Source of the DNA: Taudactylus pleione
Taxonomy: Eukaryota; Chordata; Amphibia; Anura; Myobatrachidae
Assembly: GCA_031769625.1 (NCBI GenBank)
Contig: JAUIMM010000534.1
Span: 8,138,001 to 8,202,000, forward strand
DNA: 64,000 nt
Direction of reading: 5' to 3'
Under the pieces are notes generated by a model. The model was not told the origin of the DNA. It was given only the letters and a program-made list of their open reading frames with translations, and did not search any database. Shown here one piece after another: positions 10,206-21,089 of the stretch (positions within the stretch are counted from its first letter, which is position 1; every line of letters starts with the position of its first letter). The translations under genes and the position numbers were made by a program.

Positions 10206-10560
10206 TTATTTTTTTGCACTTGGGGGGAGCACCCCTGATGGACAGAGCACCCCCTGGACAACACTACAGCACCCCTTTAGGACTGGGACACTGCACAGGA
10301 CTTTGGAGTGGACACAGCCCCTATGGACAACTGACTGCACAACACAGTCCAGCCAGCCCCTATGGACTTTGGAGGAGTGGACACAGCCCCTATGGACAAC
10401 AGCAGCACAGCACAACACAGCCAGCCCCAATGGACTTTGGAGGAGTGGACACAGCCCCTATGGACAATAGCAGCACAGCACAACACAGCCAGCCCCAATG
10501 GACTTTGGAGGAGTGGACACAGCCCCTATGGACAACAGCAGCACAGCACAACACTACACT
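10206..10560 (-). repeat. 68-bp minisatellite in the copy Y 5' region
   Basis: Three to four units contain 'tggactttggaggagtgg', 'acacagcccctatggac' and 'agcagcacagcacaacaca'. For example, tggactttgg recurs at 10431 and 10499. Corresponds inverted to 3165-3440. Confidence 0.8.
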
Positions 10561-10642
10561 ACACAGCCCAGCCAGCCCTAACTCCCACCCTCCCCTCTTC
10601 ACTGTCCACAGCCGAGTGAGAAAATGGTGCCGACGCGGGTAC

Positions 10643-10650
10643 CTTATATA
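10643..10650 (-). promoter_or_regulatory. Putative TATA box of hAT copy Y
   Basis: TATATAAG on the minus strand, at the equivalent position to 3095-3102 in copy X. Confidence 0.4.
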
Positions 10651-10805
10651 GAATCCAAAACCCGCAAGACCCGGAAGGCGGGATGATGACGTTTTGCCTC
10701 GATTTCAGATCCGAGTGAGGCGGGAAAAGTCGAGCCTGACTCGGATCGGCCTCGGATCGGGGGGGCTCGGGGGGGTTTGGATTTCAGAAATCCGAACCTG
10801 CTCAC

Positions 10806-10810
<5 letters not shown>

Positions 10811-10863
<53 letters not shown>
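10811..10863. repeat. (TA)n microsatellite
   Basis: About 50 bases of TA, followed by a short CA run, between hAT copy Y and the Tc1-like element. Confidence 0.95.
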
Positions 10864-10864
<1 letters not shown>

Positions 10865-10871
10865 CACACAC

Positions 10872-12594
10872 ACACTGTGGTGGCCAAAATTGCGGACACT
10901 TTTTGAAATTTGAATGTTTTTCAACTTCAAATGCTTATAAAAACTGTGACACTTCATGCAGTGCAATGATTCATATATCAAACGAAAGGAAATTTAATGC
11001 CGAATTCAACACAATAAACAGAGGTCAAATATTTGCAATCCAAGGGAAGTTGTGCAATGAAAACAACACTTAGGGTGAAAATCCCTGTGTACTTATGATG
11101 TTACTGTCCTATCAGTATTTCGTTGGGTATCCTTTATTTTTCAAGACAGCAGCACAGCGACGTGGCATTGAATCAACCAATGTTTGGAGCTCTTCCTTCT
11201 TTATTATGTGGTGCCATGAGACAATCATAGCCACAATTAATTGTCTTTTATTGGATGGACGCCTCAGATGTACCAGTTTTTTTAAACGGAACCACAAATG
11301 TTCTATGGGGTTCAGGTCTGGGCTGTTTCCTTGCCATCCCAGCACCTGTATGTCATTCTCTGTGAACCACTGTTTGCATATCCGTGCAGTGTGGCAGGGA
11401 ATTGGATCCTGCTGAAAAAAAAAAGGGGCATTAACTGGAAAAAGATCCCTGATAGAAGGTAGAAGTGTTGGTTGTAGGATGGTGTACTTTGGTACTTTCA
11501 ATGTGCCATCTATGACATAAAGGCGGCCTACTGCATCTGCTATCATACATGCCCAGATCATAACACTTGTAGGATTCTTTGTTTTCGCTTGAACACAATC
11601 TGGACGTACCTCTTCTCTGATGCGACGTCTCACATATTTTCTCCCATCACTACCAAATATCGATATCTTAGTTTCGTCACTCTATATCACTTGTTTCCAC
11701 TGACCTTCTGTCCATGCAATGTGTTCTTTTGCCCACTGTATTTGTTTCAGACGCTGCTTTTTATTCAGCAGTGGCTTTTTTGGGGGAATCCTACCTTTTA
11801 GGCCAACCCTCCGTTAGTCTTCTCCATACCGTTCTTGCACTGACAAAAACACCAGTTGCACTCAGTTCACTGCTAATGGCCGCAGATGACATCCATCTGC
11901 CCCTGGACAGAAATTTGTTTTATTCTCCTATCATCAACAGCTGTTGTGCACTTTTCCGGCCTTTTCCTTCTGTGTTTTGTATAGATTGTGTTTCCTGATA
12001 GCGTAAACAAAACTTTCGTACTCCTGATGTTGTCACATTCCCACCAACTTCTCTCGCAATTGCTGCATACGAAAGACCATTTTCACGCAACACCACAATC
12101 CTGGATCTCTTCCTGGGTGACCAGTCACCACTCTGCCTGGACAACATTGTTTTATTTATTTCTTACACCGTCAATAGCACTAAACAATACACACAAACAT
12201 CCAACCGTAATTGCACTTCAGTAACCAACTTTATTCTGCAAAATTAAACAGCCAAACTGACCTTTCCCACCTTTGAACATGACCTTGCACCAGCTCATAA
12301 ACAACAGCTGATTGGTCCTCAGAACGACGATTCCGATTGGCTGGTAGTAGCTGTTACTACAATCCGCTTCTTGAATCTAACGCATCTGTGCTTCTTTGTC
12401 TGACTGAAAGTAGCATAACTTCCCTTGTAATGCAAATATTTGACCTATGTTTATTGTGTTGAATTCAGCATTACATTTCCTTTCATTTGATATATGAATC
12501 ATTGCACTGTGTGAAGTGAAACATATTTTACAAGCATTCAAAGTGGAAAAACATTCAAATTTCAAAACGTGTCCGCAATTTTGGCCACCAGTGT
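10872..12594 (-). mobile_element. Tc1-like transposon, decayed, ~210-bp terminal repeats
   Basis: The ends match as long imperfect inverted repeats of about 210 bp (GTGGCCAAAATTGCGGACAC at the tips). They include shared internal blocks such as CAACACAATAAACA and GGTCAAATATTTGCA. Transposase remnants are on the minus strand. Both flanks are TA-rich, which fits the TA target of this superfamily. Confidence 0.85.
11112..12147 (-). pseudogene. Tc1-like transposase, frameshifted
   Basis: The N-terminal frame (12147 to 11920) begins MLSRQSGDWSPRKR and has helix-turn-helix residues LSYAAIAREVGG. It then stops at LLMIGE because of a frameshift; the next frame reads VDDRRIKQISVQG. The C-terminal frame (to 11112) carries the DDE core: a catalytic aspartate in FFFQQDPIPCH, 34 residues, then the glutamate of SPDLNPIEHLW. 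The first aspartate region (SDETKISIFGSDG) is just upstream of 11633. At least two frame breaks and stops make it non-functional. Confidence 0.85.
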
Positions 12595-12602
12595 ATATAC
12601 TG

Positions 12603-12608
12603 TATATG

Positions 12609-12653
<45 letters not shown>
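12603..12653. repeat. (TA)n microsatellite
   Basis: Mostly pure TA from about 12616, between the Tc1-like element and the solo LTR. Confidence 0.9.
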
Positions 12654-12656
<3 letters not shown>

Positions 12657-13258
12657 GACACAGTTAGGTTAGGGGGTCTCTCTCCTGGGTACTCCTTCCT
12701 TACACACACACACAGCAGCAGGGAAGCAGCACACCAGTCTGGATGCAAGTACAAGCTGGTTGGCTCCAGTCTTTATTGTACAATGTCAGAAACAAACATA
12801 AAGAAAACATAAACATAAATCCTAGCCCTGTCGGGGCACTAACTTCACAGGTAGTTCCCTCACTACCAGAACCTGGCAGGGCCTAATGCCCTCACCAGCA
12901 ACAAGGGCACAGCACAACACTTACAGTTAGGTTTTCAAGTGTCTCTGAGCAAACTCCCTGTCTGCTCTCCCAGGTGAGACAATCAGCCCTCAACACACTA
13001 GGCTTATATTGGCCACTCTCAGGTGGAAACTCTAACAAGCCTGTTACCAGGCTATGAGAACCAAAACCTGGAGTGGCCGTGGATGGAGCCCTCCCTCTCC
13101 TCTCACCCACAACCCCCAGGTCCCAAACCGGCTTTTCAAAAAGCCGAGACTCAAGCCTGCTACACTGCAGACTTTCTCCTGGAGGTTTAAAACACATAAG
13201 ACAGGAATCTGGGACAAATGTACCTGCCACAGACCACTTTACCAATGATCCTATCACA
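12654..13258 (-). mobile_element. Probable solo LTR
   Basis: A 605-bp unit is bounded by TGTGACA on the left and TATCACA on the right, so on either strand it is TG...CA with a short terminal inverted repeat. A minus-strand AATAAA near 12770 suggests the LTR reads leftward. Flanking 4-bp atat on both sides fits a target duplication but is uninformative inside TA repeats. No gag or pol is seen. Family (Gypsy or ERV-like) is not determined. Confidence 0.55.
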
Positions 13259-13265
13259 ATATGTT

Positions 13266-13313
<48 letters not shown>

Positions 13314-13321
13314 ATATATAG
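13259..13321. repeat. (TA)n microsatellite
   Basis: TA tract interrupted by short 'ttt' variants. The right-hand remnant of the fragmented TA locus. Confidence 0.9.
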
Positions 13322-13557
13322 TGCAGTGCAGATATAATCGCACACATCACAGTCCATATATAGTCCGGGTGCACGGTTAGTAGGAAGTACATATAAATAT
13401 ATGTAGACAGATTTATGCAACAGTGGCACTCAATGCATAACTAAAGAAAACTGCAACAGTATGGTTTACCGAAGTTTCAATGCAATTAGCATTTACATCA
13501 GACTGCATTCATGTATATATATATACAATATAACTATATATACAGTATATATACATA

Positions 13558-13607
<50 letters not shown>

Positions 13608-14035
13608 CTATTATTACAGTTACACTGACCTGTATTTCCACCAGCAGCTCAGGCTCTGTGGAAGTGCTTTTATCATAATTTCAGTGCCCAGCTGCCAAAT
13701 TCCAACTAAGTTGACTGCCAAGGGGCAGCCACGGGGGCGAGGATTTTGTTGCCACAGGTGGGTAGGGCTTAGGAGAATGTAAACAAAGGGGCGGGGCTTC
13801 GGTCAGCCAAGTCAAATAGACAGGGCCAGGGACTTTCCGGAGCTGAATGGGCAGGGCTTAGGACAGCCGGGGTTGGTGGGTTGAATGGGTGTGGCTAAGT
13901 GATATTGAGGGAGAGTGGGTGAGACTCTTCAATGCTGCTAGTCGGAGGGACAGAAAAACTGTCAACTACAGTGTTTCGTGTGGGCCTGTTTTCTGCCCCA
14001 TTGTTAATCCGACCCTATGATTAGGGTTGACTGAG
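13322..14035. other. Non-coding; includes another (TA)n at 13555-13602
   Basis: No gene is seen. Bases 13430-13510 (accgaagtttcaatgc and neighbours) look like an interspersed repeat fragment. 13700-13960 is GC-rich with repeated 'gggcggggctt'-like words, without a definable element. Confidence 0.5.
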
Positions 14036-14214
14036 CAGTGGCGTAACTATGGTATTTGGAGCCCAGGGCAAGTTAAAAAACTGAGCCCCTATCCCAAGTA
14101 TGTGCACACGCTGAAAAAGTGGGCATGGTCCCATACCACATGGGGCGTGGCCACTGGAAACTGGGGGCGTGGCAACATGACACACCACCATTTCTCGTCA
14201 CTCTGGAAACATTC

Positions 14215-14965
14215 CTTTCCATTCCATATGCACCTTAATGCCCCAAGTAGTAGTGCCCCTTATGCAATGTCCCCAGTAGCACTGCCCCCTGTAGTAGTGC
14301 CCCTTATACAGTACCCCTTATGCAATGTCCCTAGTAGTGCCACTTATACAGTGCCCTATATACAGTGCCCCCAGTAGCGCCCCTTATACAGTTCTGTTAG
14401 TACTGGTCCCCTTATGCAGTGCTCCCAGTAGTGCCCCCAGTTGCAGTCCCCCTTGTGCAGTGCTCCCAGTAGTGTCCCTTATACAGTGCACACAATAGTG
14501 GTCCCCCTATGCAGTGCCCCTTATACAGTGCCCAGAGTAGTGGTCTCCCCTATGCAGTGCTCCCAGTAGTGCCCCTTATACAGTGCCCCCAGTAGTGGTC
14601 CCCCCTATTCAGTGACCCTTATACAGTGCCCCCAGTAGTAGTCCCCCCCTATGCAGTGCCCCCAGTAGTGGTCTCCCCTATGCAGTGCCCCTTATATAGT
14701 GCCCCCAGTAGCAGTCTCCCCTATGCATTACCCCCAGTAGTAGTCCCCCCTGTGCAGTGCCTCCAATAGTGCCCCTTATATAGTACCCCAAGTTGTAGTC
14801 CCCCCTATGCAGTGCCCCCAGTAGTGGTCCCCCCTATACAGTGCCCCAGTAGTGTCCCTTATATAGTGCCCTCAGTAGTAGTCCCCCCCATGAAGTGCCC
14901 CCAGTAGTGGTCCCCCTTATGTAGTGCCCCCCCATGCAGTGCAAGCACCCCTTACATATATAAGG
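14215..14965. repeat. GTAGTGCCCCTTATACAGTGCCCC minisatellite
   Basis: About 40 imperfect units of 16-24 bp combine 'ccccagtagt', 'ggtcccccct', 'atgcagtgcc' and 'ccttatacag' blocks. The same vocabulary reappears in the arrays at 25780-26345 and 52040-53350. Confidence 0.9.
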
Positions 14966-14977
14966 ACAAAGACACAC

Positions 14978-15342
14978 CAGAGTTGCCTACCTTTAACATT
15001 CTCTTCCCGGGAGAAGCCCGGGTAAGAAATGCAGCAGGGGGCCGATGGGGGTGGGGCTTGACGATTTGCGTAATTAAGCCCCGCCCCCTCACGGTAAAAT
15101 TGTCGCGATTGGGCACAATTTACATAGGGGGCGGGGCCAAATGCTGTGATTCATGCAGAATCATAGCTTAAGCCCCGCCCCCTTCACGGAGACCCGCGAT
15201 TGCCGCGGGTATTCTCCTAATTCTGTCCACTTCACTAGGAAGTGGGCAGAATGCGGGAGAAATGCCTACCCTTCCGGGGGTGCGGGGGGTTACCCGGAAA
15301 ATCGGGAGCCTCCCGCGAAAACCGGGAGGGTAGGCATGTATG
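14978..15342 (-). mobile_element. GC-rich hAT-like MITE with perfect 8-bp TSD (365 bp)
   Basis: Ends CAGAGTTGCCTACC and (inward from the right) CATACATGCCTACC. A perfect 8-bp duplication agacacac lies at 14970-14977 and 15343-15350. Same family as 62013-62368, inverted relative to it. The interior has GGGGGCGGGGC boxes and a palindromic 'gaagtgggcagaat' region. Confidence 0.9.
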
Positions 15343-15699
15343 AGACACACACACAAAAAAACAACAACACTTACCTCAATCCCCGCTCCTGCTCCTCCAT
15401 CCTCCCGGCCCAATCTGCACCATGGGAGAGACGTCATGACGTCTCTCCCATCACCCACTGCGGAAGCCGGAAGGTGGAGCTCATGAGTGTCTGACTCTCA
15501 TTGCCAAAACAAACAAATTGCCGCCGGGTAGTGCGAGTGTTTGTTACTGTGTAGTACGGACCTCAGTACACTGACCAGTGTCCTGGACCGCGGGTGGCCC
15601 TCCCGCCTTCCCTCACACACACACACACTCACACACACACCGCCAGTCCGATGGCGCCCAGGGCACATGCCCTGCTTGACCCCCCTAGATATGCGGCTG

Positions 15700-17283
15700 T
15701 CTGAGAGCTATAATCTAGTAGAGTTTTTACAATTGATCTATTAGTGTTGGCAATAGACAAAACATATACATGGCACCTCTTATTTCTCTCATGGTTCAAC
15801 TAGTTTAAAACGTACTGTATTAAAATACTATTAAGAACACAAAAAAATAAAACAGCATGGCAATTAAAAAGTGTCTTGAAAAACAATCACTAGCCACTAT
15901 TCATGGTCGTACTGTTCATTAGTATACGTCACAATACTATCCTTTTCATTAGCCTTCCAGGAATTATGTGTACGTCATAACCCTTCTGTTTATTGCTGTG
16001 CTGCCCATTACCATACAAGCCATTTCCCCACGGCTCACCACAACCGAATGAGCAGAATAAGCCCTTGCAATCTGCAGTGTTCCCAGCCTGTTGCCACACT
16101 CTCTTTGCGTGTAACAGTTACATGAATACACACAAAATGCAAACTAATGTCTGTAATAAATGATCATAACAGTGTTTCAACAACATAAAAGCCACTGGCA
16201 AAAGGATGGAAATAAAAATATAACAACAGCTATTATGTTCCTAGCGATTCTGCCTTTTAAATCAGCTGCATGCAGAAAGGAGGCCCAGCCAGGAAACTTC
16301 AATGTGTATTTCAAACACTACATGAGCGTGAAATATGAATACTATTGTTACTCTTTAATCCCAAGCTATTCTAACATAATAAAGACTCTGTAGTTGCAGG
16401 AGGGGTCCTATAGTGATATGGGATAGAAGAAAACTCAGCTTTTTATTCATCATGAAAAATACACACCGCAGAGTTTCATAGAACAGTTAACTTTCAAAGC
16501 CGTGCAGAAGACTTGGGTCTGAAGTCATTTGTATGGCACACGGCTTGGAGAAAACACTATTAACAATGACCTTTGCGTTTCATTAAACTATATCTTTCTT
16601 TTTGAAAGGTAATCTTGTAATGTGTCTGCTATAGCTATTGCCATGTGAAGTGTATGAGTGAAGAACATTGATGGCTGTTTAACACAAGTGGAAGAAACCA
16701 TTGGTGGAGAAACAGCTACCTCCTGACTGGCCATTATCGGCCGAATGTGCAGTTCGGGATGCTTGTAACATTTGTGGACAGCGTAACTCTAAAGGGTTCT
16801 GCACAATCAAAGTCCTATCAGGTAGGACAGATACGATTTGATACCCGTAGAAAATGTTATTATCCCGTCCACTGATGTATGTGTGTTGGGTTCCATGATC
16901 AAAGTAGAATTTCTCTACTCATTTTTGATCTAAGTGCATTGATGGCTACATAACCATCTTTGACAGTCTATGGATAGCTTACCATAAAGGAGATAAACTA
17001 CAGCAAGAACTGCTGCTAGAAATCTAACTTTAGGGTAATAAGAAGCTTGTACCACCCACTATTCTGTGTGGGTACCTTTTGTGTAACTGCAAATCGCATC
17101 ATCGGCTGCCCGGACCGCCCACTTTACTCGGGAAGAGGGTAGCGCTGAGCGCATGCAGTGCATCTCAGGGAGACTTGCATGCTCCTCCGGGTGGCTGGGA
17201 GTACCAATCGAGATTCCAGAGCCTCTGGCCATTCCAGGAGAGTGGCTAAGTACGATAAAATATTATGAGAGTTCAACGGCAAT
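15700..17283. other. Non-coding, no recognised feature
   Basis: Looks like ordinary unique sequence. A few frames of 60-80 codons show no recognisable protein motif. Confidence 0.5.
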
Positions 17284-17926
17284 GGGCCTGATTCAGAGTC
17301 CCACACTATGCCGACCATTCAATCAAACGTCCAATGTTTTTCTTCTGCGCAGGAGTCTAAGTCGCACCGCACATACGCCCCAATTTTGTTCGTACAGAGT
17401 CACAGATCAAATTTAGATGCATGGTAGCAGAAATGCGAGGGGTGTTCCTGGACGCTGACTGCAAGGTAACAGGGGATGGCTTAAAAGACACACGGAGATG
17501 CTGCATCTTATGGGAGTGTTGCAGGTGTGTCGCTCAACGCTGTAACTAGCCGAGAAGTCTTTGCACATCTTTGCCGCAGGAGGTGTCTAAAGTAACAAGG
17601 CGCCTACTGCCGGCTTCTCTGATCCGATGCACGTCCTGAGATGCAGCCATCGAATCAGCTGCATGCACATCGGTCATCTGAGTAACCCTCAGGTTACTCA
17701 GGATAGGCGCGTATCCAAGAACGCAGACGTTGGCTTTGGCACGCCCTGAAAACAGGGCCGTTTCACCCACATTTTCTGGCACGCCGGCTGCCGCCACCCC
17801 TTCATGCTGCGGGCTTAGGGGACACTGCGACCGTTGTTGCAAAAACAGATCTGCACATGCGCAGATTGCAAAACATCAGCGTTGTATGTAAACCATCAGG
17901 TTTGCATATAACCCTAAATCAGGCCT
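17284..17926. mobile_element. GGGCCTGATTCAG-ended MITE, 643 bp
   Basis: Ends GGGCCTGATTCAGAG and (inward) AGGCCTGATTTAGGG. The flanking trinucleotides aat/aag are one mismatch from a 3-bp duplication. The interior is non-coding. Belongs to the broad group with a 3-bp TSD described in the findings. Confidence 0.65.
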
Positions 17927-17937
17927 AAGACCCTAAC

Positions 17938-18134
17938 GGGTCTAGTTGCTAAGCAGTGTTAGGAGACAGAGTGAAAAGTGATAAGAAAGTGATAAGGTGC
18001 CAGCCAATCAGCTCCCAACTGTCATTTTTCAAACACAGCCTGTGAGATGACAGTTGGGAGCTGATTGGCTGGCACCTTATCACTTTCTTATCACTTTTCA
18101 CTCTGTCTCCTAACACTGCTTAGTAAATAGACCC
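17938..18134. mobile_element. Fold-back MITE, ~77-bp perfect arms
   Basis: The arms begin GCTAAGCAGTGTTAGGAGAC and are inverted almost without mismatch around a loop of ~25 bases centred near 18037. The outer ends are GGGTCTAGTTGC and (inward) GGGTCTATTTACTA. Near-perfect arms imply a young insertion or a structure kept by conversion. Confidence 0.85.
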
Positions 18135-19257
18135 CTGAAGCACTCACACAGGAGGCCATACTCTGAAGGAGGAACTGCACCTGCCATAGGGCTGGCGCAA
18201 GTTTTGATGCTGTGACCGATGGTGCATCTATGGACACCAACAGTCGGTGTATAGGCATATTTATTATGGGTGCAGGGTGTACGGTGCACATGGGCCCTTG
18301 GGTCCAGGGGGGTCCTGCACCTCACACTCTGCACCCAGAGTGTATTTACCTTGTGCCGGGATGCAGGCCCTTCCTCCTTTACGGCGCCATCTTCCTAGTG
18401 ACATCTTTAGAAAGATGGCTCCTCGCAGTGAAAGCAAAGACTCTGGCATTGTTCTAGAACCTTCCTTCTCTTGTGCACATGTGTCATCTTTGTGAATACC
18501 ACTGGGAAGATGGTGCCGTGGAGGAGGAGGAACCCTCATTCTGGCACAACATAAGATGCGGTGCTGGGCAGGCGGGCGCTGCTCAGGGGACGGGGCCCGC
18601 TGCACACTAGTACTGTCAGGCGTTAGTACGCACCTGGGTGCCTCAGTCCCCGCACATTAGGATGCATGTCTGGGCACCAGGGAGGGGTGTTGTAGCTGCG
18701 TTACCAAAAAATCGCAGCCTCGACTGAGGCGAAAGGCACAGACGCATGGACCCCAACGTGTGGTGCTCTTAATGTATCCCTAATTGCCCTCTTCTTGTTT
18801 CAGGGTTTAATTACTGATGAATTTCAAAACCAGTTGACATGCTAGTCTTCTGCGGATGCTGATTCACATTACGCTTAAGGACATCTCTATGGACATAATG
18901 TTGATTCATTTAGACAAGACTCAGAAAAAAGGATTCAGGCCAATTATTCATAAGCGGCACGACAGTATTTTATAAAATAATACATCTTTTTCTAAGCACG
19001 TAGCAGAGCATTGTAGAATACACCCAAGATCTCGGTTTCACCAAAGTCAAAACTGCGCCTTTGAAATACGGAGAGCAACGTAGGATTCTGTATTAATCTC
19101 ATGTTTCGCTGCACGGTTTGAAAGGTATAAATTAATATTTCCATCCTTTTCATCTCAAACTGTAAAACACATTTCACTTCACAGGCTGCATGGAATGATT
19201 AAACACTAGCCAAGACAGGTCAAAAGGCCTCACTAGGCCTTGAAACTAGCTTTAACG
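18135..19257. other. Non-coding, possible old repeat fragments
   Basis: Bases 18265-18600 are GC-rich and contain 'ggtgcacatgggccc' and matching 'agatggcgcc'-like words around 18380 and 18510, so probably parts of an old element. No gene is seen. Confidence 0.4.
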
Positions 19258-19500
19258 CAGGCTTGCCGATAATCTGGCTGCCTCTTCCGGAATGAAACAG
19301 CCAGCTCAGCACAGCAGCCTGGGTGGGGGTGAGGCAATTTTGGGGGCGGGGCCACACGATTATGTCATAGCGGCCCTGCCCCCACTACTCAATGCGAAGA
19401 TTACCTGCATTGTGTAGCCGGGAGCGGGGCCACGATGACGCAATTCAGCGCAAATCATGTCATCAGCTCCCCCGAACTAGCCACTTAAACGGGGTGAGCG
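19258..19500. mobile_element. Truncated GC-rich MITE fragment
   Basis: Starts CAGGCTTGCCGATAATC and continues with gggggcggggcc and cacgatgacgcaattc, matching the family at 62755-63151. The right terminus was not found. Confidence 0.55.
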
Positions 19501-19611
19501 GGGGTATGCGGGCTGGTTGCACAGGGTTGCGCCTGTGTGCTGATTCTGCTATGGTGTACACAGCATTTTCATTGTCCACGAAACCACAAGTTAATAACTT
19601 AGGGGGTCATT

Positions 19612-20124
19612 CAGACCCGCTCGTGAGCATCAGGACGCTCGCAAGTGGGTCGATGTTCCCCACTGCGCATGCGCATGATGGAGGGAGCTCCGTCGTGCGC
19701 ATGTGCGAGACCCTGGGAGCGACGGGCTTTCCATCGCTCCGGGTCTCGTACCAAAGGGGGCGTGTTGTCGATGTTGATTGACAGCACGCCCCCTTTGGTG
19801 GGCGTGCCTCCCATGGGAACGCCTCCCGTCTGAAGCCGGCCCCACTGACATCACTAGTGATGTCAGTGGGAGTGATTTTGGCTCTGATAGAGCCAAAATC
19901 ACTGTAGGGCTTGTGGCAGGGAGACCCTACCGCAGGGTCTCCGTCGCAAGTCCAATGGTCGCGATGGTCAAGACCATCGCGACCATCTTTTTGGCCGCTC
20001 GCATATGCTGTGGGTGGTCACCCACAGCTATACGAGCGGCCAGAAGGCCGCTCCATTTTCATGGAGGAGGGCCCTGATTCAGAGCGAGCGCTCTGGTCAG
20101 AGCGTTCGGCTCTGAATCAGGCCC
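19612..20124. mobile_element. Serial-hairpin MITE with TTA duplication (513 bp)
   Basis: Ends GGGGGTCATTCAG and (inward) GGGCCTGATTCAG, with TTA at 19609-19611 and 20125-20127. The interior is a chain of consecutive hairpins: 19750-19799, a loopless perfect palindrome at 19841-19870 (arm CCCACTGACATCACT), 19871-19903, 19920-19942, 19955-19986, 19993-20041 and 20068-20124. An NRF1-like site, TGCGCATGCGCA, is at 19664-19675. No coding capacity. Confidence 0.85.
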
Positions 20125-20168
20125 TTAGAGCAGGCTATATTTCATGTATTGTGAAACTACAAGTCTTG

Positions 20169-21048
20169 GGGCTCTATTTACTACAATCCGCATATTGAAT
20201 GCGGATTGTAGTGTGATATTACCGAGTGAATTCGCATTGCGAATTCTGGCAATATCACAGGGATTTACTATAAGTCCCTTGCAGGGACAGAGCTTGTGAT
20301 AAAGCTCTGTCCCTGCGGATCCCATCCACACTCTAGTCGCGGTATTTTCGGAAAAAATACCGCGACTAAGAGCCCGCGCATGCGCCGACCCATCATCGCT
20401 GCTACCCCCCACCGACGCTAAGCCCCGCCCCCCTTCATTACACTTACCTGCATCCTCCTGGCCTCCGGTGATCTTCTCCGGGCTTCCCGATCAGGTGATC
20501 TCCCATACGGCACTGGGACCCGATCACCTGATGACCGGGCCGCAGTGCACTGTGGGAGACCAGCTGACCGGAGAGGAGCCATCACCGGAGGCTCGATCAC
20601 CGGTCCCTGGATTCAGGTAAGTAAAAAAAAAATGTTTCAATTTTTTTTTTCTTTTTTTTACAGCAATCAGCTTTAGACCACATAGCTGATTACTGGTACA
20701 GGTTCCCGCCTCTGCTCTCCCCGTTAGAGCAGAGTGGGAGCCCGGTAACCGGGGGAGACCCTGGATAACGCCACCTCCAGGTGGCGTTATTATCACAGGG
20801 CTTCCCCCGGTATTTTTTAAAAATGTATTTTTAGTAACTCTGGTCGGATCACATTTCCCATTACAATTATGGGAAATGCGACCTGCTTTACTAAAAATAA
20901 GTGATACTAGGGGTTGGAGTAGAATTTTACTAATTCTACTCCAATTGCCCTGTAATAACTACAGGTGAAACTAAAATAATGTGAAAAGGGTGTGAAAACA
21001 CCCTTTTTCACTTTATTTTAGTAAAAATAATGTTAATAAATAGAGCCC
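20169..21048 (+). mobile_element. Serial-hairpin element, left copy (880 bp)
   Basis: Bounded by GGGCTCTATTTA ends. At least twelve hairpins follow one another: 20181-20211, 20213-20258, 20259-20279, 20281-20316 (arm gcagggacagagctt), 20334-20368 (arm tagtcgcggtatttt), 20461-20592 with 20490-20532 nested inside it, 20661-20695, 20710-20734, 20764-20790, 20852-20877, 20916-20942 and 20970-21022. The core 20450-20614 is flanked by outward-facing splice-donor octamers. Paired with an inverted copy at 21090. Confidence 0.85.
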
Positions 21049-21089
21049 TTAGCATCCTAGGTGGAATACAGTGAAGCCTTCCACAAATA

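Larger units (their letters stand above)
7442..10810 (-). mobile_element. hAT transposon copy Y, internally deleted, minus strand
   Basis: Same family as copy X. The 5' end is at 10810 (TATTGGTGAGCAGGTTCGG on the minus strand) and the 3' end is TAGGGGTGTGCACCGGCC at 7442. Read on the minus strand it holds a TATA-containing 5' region, a ~68-bp minisatellite, about four subterminal repeats, an ATG and a short collapsed N-terminal and core remnant. A second block of diverged repeats, the hATC domain and a full 3' UTR follow. Large deletions removed the BED finger and both visible catalytic aspartates. It lies between TA tracts. Confidence 0.8.
14036..15699. mobile_element. CAGTGGCG-ended non-autonomous transposon with internal minisatellite (copy 1)
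   Basis: The left tip CAGTGGCGTAACTAT and right tip (read inward) CAGCCGCATATCTAGG form imperfect inverted ends, and both continue into GCCCAGGGCA-like sequence. The interior is a long minisatellite, then ACTTACCT, a GC-rich segment and the palindrome around 15422-15452 (gggagagacgtcatgacg). A later MITE is nested at 14978-15342. Related copies are at 25622 and 51877. A clear TSD was not found. Confidence 0.6.

Noticed and set aside
9571..10651. Plus-strand frames rich in TIHKHRK and GHSPYG repeats
   Set aside because: Translations of the inverted subterminal repeats and the 68-bp minisatellite. Periodic because the DNA is periodic.
10644..13321. Frames with long (IY)n runs
   Set aside because: They are (TA)n microsatellites read as protein.
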